Assembly (NCBI RefSeq): GCF_001625305.1
Contig: NW_017803268.1
Location: 3,034,395 to 3,098,394 of the forward strand
DNA from: Branchiostoma belcheri
Taxonomy: Eukaryota; Chordata; Leptocardii; Amphioxiformes; Branchiostomatidae
DNA length: 64,000 nt
Direction: 5' to 3'
The stretch's first letter is position 1, and every line of letters begins with the position of its first letter. The position numbers and the translations under genes are program-made. A model generated the notes under the pieces. That model worked only from the letters and a program-made list of their open reading frames with translations, made no database searches and was not told the origin of the DNA. Shown here in pieces: positions 46,101 through 57,900 of the stretch.

Positions 46101-49100
46101 TAGTGCTGTGTGTTTGACCTTCCCACACTCTTTCACATATTTGCTGAGTGCTGAGCAGAGAAAGAAGTGTGTACAATTTTTAAAGTCTTTGGTATGACCC
46201 GGCCGTGGTTTGAACTCACGACCTCCCGGTTACAAAGCGAGCACTGTACCAATTGAGCTATTGCCCTTCAATATACAATTGTTTAAAATTCTGGAGAACA
46301 AAAATGTATAACCAATACTTTCTACATGACTTGTATATGTAACTACGGAAATGGACGTTGGATATGGAAAATGCAATACAATACTCCCTTGAGTACTAGT
46401 AATACTATGTATGAGAAATGAAATATATACACAGATCATCACAGAGACTTCAATATACGTTTTAAGATACAATTGTTTAAAATCCTAGAGACCAAAAATG
46501 TATAACCAATACTTTCTACATGACTTGTATATGTAACTACGGAAATGGACGTTGGATATGGAAAATGCAATACAATACTCCCTTGAGTAATACTATGTAT
46601 GAGAAATGAAATATATACACAGCTCAACACAGAGACTTCAATATACGTTTTAAGATACAATTGTTTAAAATCCTAGAGGATAAAAATGTATAACCAATAC
46701 TTAATACATGACTTGTGTAACTAAGAAAATGGACGTTTAATATGGAAAATGCAGTACAATACTCCCTTGAGTAATACTATGTATGAAAAATGAAATTACA
46801 TCTGAAATCATTCAACCGCCAAGTCCGGAGGCGGACTTGTTCAAATTAAACCCAGGAGACAGTCTTAAGGTAGCGGAATATGTGCAAGGATTTCACCGCT
46901 TCTTTTTTTATGCGTATGGCATTTTAAGGAGGTCATAATGGGGCATTATGTAATGTCGGTGAAGGTTAGACATTCAGGTAATAAGATACGCCAAAAAAGT
47001 TACTCAAGCAACAGTCGCTTGAGATATGATTTTGGAAAAATCATATCCAGTTGCTAAGTTTTGGAAAAATCATATACAGTTGCTTGAGTAACTGTTTTTG
47101 GGCGGCATTATGTAACATTGGTGCAACAAAAACTGAAATAATCTGATTGAAAAAAAACCTCGTATGATTGTAATTTACTTGCTAATACTAGATAGATCAG
47201 AACAGGACTTTCAAACCATTTTAAACTCTAAAAGCTACATGGATGATTGGAATACAAACACAAAAGTAAAAAGACATTTTCAATGGACGTTTTCGTTCTC
47301 AAAGCCTTTAAAACGCTTAGTTGAAATTTTACTAGGAAACAAAATGGAGGAATTGAGAAAAAGCCATTTGTCCTTCCGCTAACCTTTTAAACGGTATCAC
47401 TAGGATAAAATCTAGAAAGTGTGTAGGCGCGGGGGACTAAGAACAAGTGCACGTCAAAACGATGTCCAAATACGGGGCGGTTAACGGGATTTTCCCCCCC
47501 ATACGGAATGAAATTTGAACAGACGCCGACTTGCTATCAGATTATGTCTTATCGAATCTTGCGACAGTGCGGGGGAGTAAGAAAGATGAAATTTCAGTGA
47601 CGCGGGACACTATTGTTGACATGATTTAAGAATGAGATATCCGATAGAATCGAAAATCCTGCTAAAGTTATAGTTACGTATATGGGCAACGGCAATGCCT
47701 CCAGTCAAGCGTAATGCCGCCCCCTTTCCTGTCCATAAACACTCGCCTACACAGATCGGAAACCAAACATACATCGTGCTTAATGTGGCTTTATGTGAAG
47801 ATATGGCATAGACACTCTTTAACAGTGTCGCAAACGGTCTCCTAAAAGTTACGGCCGGCAACTCTTCCAGTCAAGCGTAATGCCGGTCCATTGCAGAAAC
47901 GCAAACACTCGCCTACACAGATCGGAAAACAAACATCATTGTGTGTAGAGTGGCTTTATGAGAAGATGTGGCCATAGAAACGCTTCAACAACATTGCAAG
48001 CAGTCACCTAAAAGTTACCTTATGGGAACGGCAACTCTTCCAGTCAAGCGTAATGCCGTTCTATTCTATAAATAGTCGCCTACACTGATCGAAAAAAAAA
48101 ACATTGTGTGTAGAGTGGCTTTATGGGAAGATATGGCATAGACATTCTTTAACCACGATGGTCAGATTTGGGCCCAAAAGTCCCACTCCGCTACTATGGA
48201 GATCGAATCCCCCGAACCCGCGAATCTTGTTCGATATGACGTCATTCGAATAGAGCGGGCGTTCGATCCGGGGTTACCCGCGGTCATTTACAGTAAAGCC
48301 GCTACAACCGGCTACTTCAAGCCCTTTTTTACTTGGGAACCACGGAACAGGAAAAATCCACCTTTCCACAAATATGAACTGTTTTCAAAATATTACATCT
48401 ATGCCGTGATTTTATTGTGGATATGTAACATGTAACGAAGCTACTGCCGTCATCCTGGGTGACCTTGAAGGTCAGAATTCTTGTTGACGCTGTTATAAAA
48501 TCCAGGTCCCCATATCCACGTGTCATAGCATGCGTGCAAACATGGTATTTTAACCATTCCCAAAAATCGCTCAAATTACCTCATTGAGGGCTTGTTTGGA
48601 AGAGGAACAATTTCCGCAGATTTCTGTCTTAGGGATTTTTTAAATATGGCCGCGATTATGAATTATCGGTATTTAAAGTTAAAACACTGCGTTTTTAGCT
48701 CTTCTTTTGACTGTAAGTCGAGTTTTAGTTAAAAAATAAAAAAATCCTAAGACAGAAAGTTTAAATTTACTGTAATATTTCTAAAAATCCAAAAATCTAA
48801 CCTTATTTTTAATTTTCGGGGCCTCTTAAAATCAGTTGTTTGGTTCTCGTGAACCCTTTTTGAAATCCGCAATTAATCTCATTTGGAAGCAAATGTACAC
48901 AAAGTGGAGCAAAGCCAGTGCAAGAATAACATTTGAGGTAAACAAAATCACTTATTACATTTTATTTTGACGAGTATTTACTCTCCAATTACTTTTGTTT
49001 ATTTTCAAATTTTACCCGTTACCCCCGGGCCGGCCCGGGACTCCCGCGCGGCCACGTTCGAACACGTTCTGTAACCCGATACCTCCCTAGTAATGCGACT

Positions 49101-52100
49101 TTTAGCCTAGCAACCGACCGCCGTGAACAGTGTTGCAAGCAGTCCCCTAAAAGTTACGGCCGGCAACTCTCCCAGTCAAGCGTAGTTCCGCTCTATCTAT
49201 AAACATTCGCCTACACAGATCGGAATCCAAACATCATTATGTGTAGGGTGGCTTTATGTGAAGATATGTCCTTAGAAACGCTTCAACAGTGTTGCAAGCG
49301 GTCACCTAAAATTTACGTAGTGGGAACGGTGAATCTTTCAGTCAAGCGTAATGCCGCTCTATTCTATAAACATTCGCCTACACAGATCGGAAACAAAACA
49401 TCATTGTGTGTAGATTGGCCTCATGTGAAGATATGGCCATAGAAACGCTTCAACAACATTGCAAGCGGTATCCTAAAAGTTACGTAGTGGGAACGGCCGG
49501 CAACTCTTTCAGTCAAGCGTAATGCCGTTCTATGGCAGAAACGCAAACATTCGCCTACACTGATCGGAAACCAAACATCATTGTGTGTAGAGTGGCTTTA
49601 TGTGACGATATCGCCTTGGGAACGCTTCAACAACATTGCAAGTGGTATCCTAAAAGCTACGTAGTGGGAACAGCAACCCTTTCAGTCAAGCGTAATGCCG
49701 TTCTATGGAAGAAACGCACACACTCGCCTACACTCATCGGAAACCAAACATCATCGTGTGTAGAGTGGCTTTATGTGAAGATATGGCCTAGACACTCTTC
49801 AACAGTATTGCAAGCCGTCTCCTAAAAGTTACGTAGTGGGAACGGCAACTCTTCCAGTCAAGCGTAATGCCGTTCTAAGGCAGAAACGCAAACACTCGCC
49901 TACACTCATCGGAAACCAAACATCATTGTGTGTAGAGTGGCTTTATGTGACGATATCGCCTTGGGAACGCTTCAACAACATTGCAAGCAATCTACGAAAA
50001 GTTACGTAGTGGGAACGGCCGGCAACTCTTTCAGTCAAGCGTAATGCCGTTCTATGGCAGAAACGCAAACACTCGCCTACACTGATCGGAAACCAAACAT
50101 CATTGTGTGTAGAGTGGCTTTATGTGACAATATCGCCATGGGAACGCTTCAACAACATTGCAAGCAGCCAACTAAAAGTTACGTACTGTAGTGGGAACGG
50201 CAACTCTTTCAGTCAAGCGTAATGCCGCTCTATTCTATAAACAGTCGCCTACACTGATTGGAAACCAAACATCATTGTGTGTAGAGTGGCTTTATGTGAC
50301 GATACGGCCTTAGAAACGCTTCAACAACATTGCAAGCAATCTACGAAAGGTTACGTAGCGGGAACGGTCGGCAATGCTTCCAGCCAAGCTTAATGCCACT
50401 CTATTCTATAAACAGTCGCCTACACTCATCGGAAACCAAACATCATCGTGTGTAGAGTGGCTTTATGTGACGATATCGCCTTGGGAACGCTTCAACAACA
50501 TTGCAAGCAGCCAACTAAAAGTTACGTTATGGGAACGGCAACTCTTCCAGTCGAGCGTAATGCCGTTCTATTCCAGATACACTCGCCTACACAGATCGGA
50601 AACCAAACATCATTGTGTGTAGAGTGGCTTTATGTGATGATATGTCCATAGAAACACTTCAACAGCATTGCAAGCAGTCGCCTAAAAGTTACGTTATGGG
50701 AACGGCAACTCTTCCAGTCAAGCGTAATGTCGCTCTATTCTATAAACACTCGCCTACACAGATCGGAAACCAAACATCATTGTGTGTAGAGTGGATTTAT
50801 GTGAAGATGTGGCCTCGATCAGAAACACTTCAACAGTGTTGCGAGCAGTCTCCTAAAAGCTATGTAGTGGGAACAGCCGGCAACTCTTTCAGTCAAGCGT
50901 AATGCCGTTCTATGGCAGAAACGCAAACACTCGCCTACACTCATCGGAAACCAAACACCATCGTGTGTAGAGTGGCTTTATGTGATGATATCGCCTTGGG
51001 AACGCTTCAACAACATTGCAAGCAGCCACCTAAAAGTTACGTTATGGGAACGGCAACTCTTTCAGTCAAGCGTAATGCCGTTCTATTCCAGATACACCCG
51101 CCTACACAGATCGGAAACCAAACATCATTGTGTGTAGAGTGGCTTTATGTGATAATATGGCCTTAGCTACGCTTCAACAACATTGCAAGCCGTCGCCCAG
51201 GCGTAGGCGTGTGCGTAGGCAGGCCGAAGAAATTGCACGTGATGGGAGTTTGGGTGGATAAAATGTCAAGTACGTCCTACTGGATAATACAGGAAATTGA
51301 GACCTGAGCTGCGGACAAAGGATAGTGGAGCAAAAATCCCGGGCGGGAAAGAGAGGATGTCCTTGTGGGCCCTTGGTTAGATTTTGTAATAACCTACAAG
51401 CACGTAGCTTTGGACTGTACGTACTGTATTAATTCTTAGTCAGTAGCCCTATTCAACATTCTGCCAAACATACTACCCATTGAACATATATGTAGAATTT
51501 TGCTAGACCTATACCAGCTAGTAATCTTACTATCTGCCATACGTTGTACCTGCTATAATTGTTGTGCAATAAACTTTGACTTGATGAAACTTTTATTTTT
51601 TTTTTAAATTCCACGAGTTTGTACGTGATTGGTATGTTGAGATACCAGGGACCTAAAATTCAAGAAAACGGTATGATATCCATTCAAGTTTCAACTCCTC
51701 TTGGTCCACCTAAGTGCCGCGATTTTTCCAGATAACACTCGAATCGGCCGCAACCGGCGTTTCAGCACCAAGGACATAGCAGGTTGGTGCACTGCACTCT
51801 GCCACAGCTGCCTCTACACGACACAGTGCACGAGTGTTTGAAATAACTACCGGGCTATGGACCGCCATACTTCATTAGAAGGTGTGAAAATATGTTTGCC
51901 AGAGCAGCCAACACCTTCTTTTGTCATACAATACGTTTGGAGGTTGGGCCGGCTGGGCCGGAGATGTAGCGGCAGGGCCGGAGATGTAGCGGTAGGGCCG
52001 GAGGTGTAGCGGCCGGGCCGGAGGTGTAGCGGCCGGGCCGGAGGTGTAGCGGCAGGGCCGGAGGTGTAGCGGCAGGGCCGGAGGTGTAGCGGCAGGGCCG

Positions 52101-54877
52101 GAGGTGTAGCGGCAGGGCCGGAGGTGTAGCGGCAGGGCCGGAGGTGTAGCGGCAGGGCCGGAGGTGTAGCGGCCGGCCGGAGGTGTAGCGGCAGGGCCGG
52201 AGGTGTAGTTTAACGGGGGTGTGCTAACAGTTCTCCCAGGACTCGACTCAGCTAACACGGCGACCTGGCAAGCTAATTCAGGGCTCTGTCTGCCTGTAAG
52301 ATCTGCTCCAATGTCAGACCAATACAGAATTTTAATGCTTTTAAGAATACAGCGTATACAGCAAGGAATTCGACATGACAGAATTCGAAGGTCATATCAA
52401 ACGCAGTCCGAACCCATGGTCGATCAGTACTTCCAAGAACATAGCTGAAAATTCAATATGGTGGAAGGACGAACAGTCCTGTGAATGACAGTCTCTGCCA
52501 CATAGAGCACATCTGTAAGCTGACTCAAGTCTGTTGCAGAGTTCATTTTTCCGGGTCCACTTCTCTTTGCAACTGTGCATGTCTAGCTTCTCCTGAATTC
52601 AGCTGCCTGGACAGTGTGAACCTCAAGCAGGATCGGCCATAGGCAAAGTCCTTTCAGTGCTCTGTGTCAGTTTTATCTGATATTGTGACGAATAAGGCTG
52701 TAACTGTGCAAAACTACCAACATAGTAGTTAAAGTCTAAGGTAAACATGGCCTCACTGTCTGTACAGTAACTCAAAACATTTGAGTGGCCCCCATGAGCC
52801 TTGTTTTGCAGTGAACATGAAGTAAATAAAAAAAACGATATGCATCACAATATAGGGGTTTCTTTGCTCCCTACGGGGGCAACAAGATTGGAAAAATTAT
52901 CATCTTGTCTAGGAGAGATATGTTAGTTCTGTTAATAAAGGAAAAGCCGCAGAGAAAATGATGTTTAACATTTACAATTGTAACACAATTTTATCACGTA
53001 TTCATATATTCATATCTGTTATCATAATGGTGTTATATCTCCCTTGAGATTAGACATTTTTATCGACATTGATGTCGTCACATTTGAATAATCTTAGATG
53101 AACAGTTTCAATATTGCTACTAAAGTAACCAATATGTAATTTATTGTATTTCATTGAAGTTGCAACAGCAGTTTACTGCAGAGAAAAGAGAACCTAGTAG
53201 TATCACTATCTCAATGATATTCTGACAAAAAGTCTACATTTTCTGCATGAAAAACTTGAATATTTTGAAACATCAGTAACGATATTTATATTCTGACACA
53301 AGCAATGACATTCATATTTTCTGCACGAAGAATGTGAATAAGTTCTGAACCAAGCCACAGAAAGCTTCCTGAAGACTAAGTAAGACATACGTGGCATGTA
53401 ATTCGTGCCTTCATGTACAATTTGCCGTCGGCGTTCCGGAAATGATTAAAGGTAACTTTGCGTGGGAAGTAATTTGACGGCGCTGGCGAGCTGTCAGAGA
53501 CCTCTGACATTTTGCCGCGGGAGACCGCGCTTCCATTCCACTCAGCATGAGACATGGGGAAAATCACAGGCTATGTTTTACTTAGGCCATGTTGATGTCA
53601 TTATGTGGATGACATCCTCTGGGAACCCCAAAACAGATGCGAGCGTGCGAATAAAAAAAAGTTTGGCAAAAAAAAAATAGCAAAAAAAGTTGCCTTCATG
53701 AATTCATTATGAAATCTACCTGGTCATGAAGGTTGAACAAATGACTAAACACACCAGAGTATGGTATAATGAATAATAGAATGAATCATTATGAAAAATA
53801 TGAAATGAATGAAAATAAATGAATAAAAATCATTTCCTCCCCTTCCTCTTCTTTTTTTTTGGAATTGGTTTTGGCATTCTAAGACTTCAGTATCGCTTTC
53901 CAATATCTTTGTTGAAATTTATGACATATATATTTGCTACTTTTTCAGCTGCTCTTTTTTACGATTTACAGTATGGTCGAAAACGTTTTCTTTGAAACGG
54001 GTGAAAATTCATCCATAAACTAGAGTTCCCCGATCTCATACCTTCGCCAAATGATGTTAATCTTTATGACTGACAAATTATAGATTATTCCCCCCTGATT
54101 TAACAAATAGAATCATGAATTATATCATTTTATCATATTCTCAACCAAAAGACAGTCTTATATTAACAAACAATGCCATTCTAGCATTTCCTCATAAATT
54201 ATGCAAATAAGGTCCTGATTTGAATACATTATGTTTAGTGATGTTCACCTTCACTTAACTTTCAAATACCACAAGTATGAAATTCCAGGCAGTTATCTTA
54301 TATATATATATATCAGTTATAACATAATTATAAAATTTTCTCATTAATTATGCAAATTAAGTCCTCATTTACATAATTAATATCTGTCTGTGTTTCTCTT
54401 ATTCTCAATTACCAATGTCACAAGCTTCAATAGTCCAACCATGGAATGAAGCTGATTTATAGAATATCCCCATAAATTATGCAAATTACATCCATATTTG
54501 CGTAATTGTCAAATAATTATATCAAGCATCACATAAGCTACCTACATACCAAAAATCACGACGATCCGTCAACCGGTTCTTGAGTTACATTGAGTTGAAT
54601 ATTTTCAAACATATAGTCCTGTAGTTCCAGAGCAAGCCGCTAGGGGGCCCAAACTCACGTCACTTCTTCCCCAGCACAAGAGCTACCTACCATCCAAATT
54701 TCGTCACCCTAGCATGTCTAGATCATGAGATATCAAAACCGGAAGTGCAGCTGCAGTACCATAACAAGCCGCTAGGAGGTCCAAAATCTAATCATTTTGA
54801 GGTCTCATCAAGACCTACCCACCTACCAAGTATCAAGACAATCCACCAAGGCCTTCTAAAGTTATCGTGTTTACTAG

Positions 54878-54912
<35 letters not shown>

Positions 54913-57900
54913 AACGCCTCTGAAAACATAACCTTCTTGGCGAAGGTAAAAATGATATAACCAAAACCAAGGTGGCCTCTGCACCTGTCAAAAGCGATAC
55001 ATATCATATGTAAAGGATTTATAAATGGGTATAGAATGCTGATACAATGATGTTCGGGGATAACGGTGAGACAGAATATGCAATCTGTTACTTTAAAATT
55101 AATATTCAGGTAAATAGAAATATCATCTCAGAACCTCTTGAAAGCACTGTGCCTGCAAACCTTTCAAACTGTACAGGCTAATGGAGCCTGTCTTTAAAGT
55201 GTCGTATACTTTTAGCGTTGAAAGGATTGGATGGTGCAGAAGATCCTCTGGGAAAGGATCAATAGTAATGGTAGCCGAGAGACGCAACAAATGGATTTTA
55301 TGTAAGAACAAGTACTGTAGATGTCCCATGGCAGGGCTCAAAATTCATTTTTTGGAATAGGTCGCTGGATCACCCAACCTAAAAAATTGGGTGCACTAAA
55401 ATATTCTAGGTGCACCATATAAGATAAAATAAGTAAAAAGTTATAATAATTATGTTTCGTTGATGAAGGTTAGACATCCAGGTAATATGATACACCCAAA
55501 AGCAGTTACTCAAGCAACTGGATATGGTTTTGGAAACGTCATGACTTTTCCAAAATCATATCCAGTTGCTTGAGTAACTACTGCTTTTGGGCGTATAATT
55601 ATGTTTCATTTCAAGAAAAGTGCTGTAACAATGATTGTATTATTTTTTTTTATCCTAGGATATTAAGAATGTGCTGTATACTACTATACATTTAACATCT
55701 TTACATAGTTACATAAACCTACGAAAATATTTAGGTGCACTGGTGCACCCACGGAAAGAAATTGGGGGCACGGCTCCAAATTCAGGTGCACTAAGGTGCA
55801 CATGCACCCAGCATTTCGAGCCCTGATGTAAGAACAAATAGATGTCCCATGGAAAAAGTTTTCTTACAGTCAAAAGCATAGCTATAGTTGAAGAGTGGAA
55901 CCCTTGGGACAACAGAGATACATATATGTACCCTAAGGAGTAGCCATGTTATAATGGTATCTGAGAGGAATATCACATACATCGTAACTCAAGACCGTGT
56001 GTGTGTACAAGGGTCATGTTTGTAATAACACTGATGTATAGCAGCAGACAGTCAGTCTGGCTTTTACCACTGGGGACACTCAGTGAATCGTATGGACCAA
56101 ATGTGATGCAAATATTTTTGACTCATACATACAGTAACATGAACATTACATAGTCGTCGGGGACAAAGAATTAATGTAAAATCGATAGAAATGTGAAAAA
56201 TCCTTCAAACAGGTAACAAAACAAAGGGTAGATGGCTTAAAATATATTATACACATGGTTACCAGGTGCTATGTATCTGGTTGTACAATATGGAAAAAGA
56301 AACAGTTAAAAATGAAATTCACTTGGTACACTGCGTGAAACCAGCAGATCCTCGATGCCACTTGTGAAAAATATTAATTCTATACACATATAATAATATT
56401 ATACATGTTGAAGAAATGATATACATCTAAGATTGCTAGGGACCCTATCTTAGAGCTCTCACAACTTGTGCTACCTGGTATATTCAAAACTGGATGTGGT
56501 GGCCATTTCGATTTTGCAACTTCCATTTACACTTGCTGTCAGAAGTGTGAAACATGCATTCTGTAACGCTAGAAATTTACTGCTATAGCAAAATCTGTCA
56601 TAGCCTCAATAATAGAATCAGGGCAATGGGAAGTCAGTGGCAAACTCATGATATTTATTTGAGCACAATACATCTGTAAAAGGCAGGCATGACCAAAATA
56701 AGATGAAATAACAGAGAGGGCAAAACAAGAAATAATAATCAATACCAACAAAAAACAACTGTACAATAATAACTGTAACAAAAACACTAACAACTAGAAT
56801 GATTATGACAAAAATTTACAATTACATAATGAAGTATTGCATAAATAACATCTTGATAATATAGATCATGGAGATGATAATATGTCGTATCTAAATGAAA
56901 GGACAAACACTGGATGAGTACAAGGAGGTTTTTTAACTCCATGATGAGTAGAACAAAAATAGCAGTGCCTTCAAGCACATTTGTACTGTGCATGAGTGCC
57001 ACCTGTCGATTTATCACAAAAGTGCAACCCACCTGGTTGATGTCCTGCAGGCTGCACCAGGTGGAGAAGGGCTGCAGGCGGACATCAACATCACACAGCT
57101 TCAGCTCCGCCTCCCCAATCTGCAGCCAATCAATGAACAGGTGGAGATATTTGAATTTTTGCTTTGATGATGTCAGTTACTTCCTATAACATTACTATGA
57201 TCATAATGTTTATCTGCCATTTTGCTCCCGAACAACTAGCCGTTGCAATGTTTAATTTGTGTGGTATTAAAAGAGAAGTGTTTGCAAATAATTCTGACAG
57301 TTGATGCCTTGTCTTAAAATTGTCAGATTTTGAACAAAATTATGACTATCAAAGGTAAAAGAGTAGACTGAGGTGTTTTAATTTGTTAATTCAACCATTC
57401 CACAGCTAGGGCATGCCAAAAGTCCTATATAGCCTTAGCTCGGGGATGGTTAAAACTCTGATCGCAAAAGGTAGTGCCCAAAATCCCAATTGGAGCAACT
57501 GTGAAGTTATTTGCCAGGTTTTTATAGTAAGGCCATACTGATTAAATTTTCTGGATGACATCCTCTGAAGACCCCCAAACTAGTGCGCGTGGGCAAATAA
57601 AAACAAAATTCTGGCCAAAAATAAAAATGCTACTAAACCACAGGAATACAAACCTGGTATTGTGAATTTGCCGCAGTACTTAGCGACGTATACGACAAGC
57701 CGGCATATGCTGGCTTTTTGCGGAATTTACGAATCGGTACTGTATGTATGTACTGAGCTCTTGAGCCGTGGAGCTTCGAATTCGGTAGCCTCTGTATTGT
57801 CGCTAACTACCATGGACTACCCAGGCCTAGAGCCAGGACAGAGCCTCGGTGGACGTGATCTTTTTTTTTTTAGATGTCATCCATAAAATTAAATCGGTGT

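Noticed and set aside
46190-46265. A tRNA-Thr gene on the - strand
   Set aside because: The tRNA-like head is continuous with a SINE body, (TTC)n tail and target duplications.
47164-51166. Repeated 65-97-codon open frames with ALCDDIALGTLQQHC-type peptides
   Set aside because: They are phase-shifted readings of the 171-bp satellite; each unit has stops and no start context, and the similarity is at the DNA level.
51875-52258. 127-codon Pro/Ala/Arg-rich - strand frame
   Set aside because: Produced by the 20-bp minisatellite, which has no stops in that frame.
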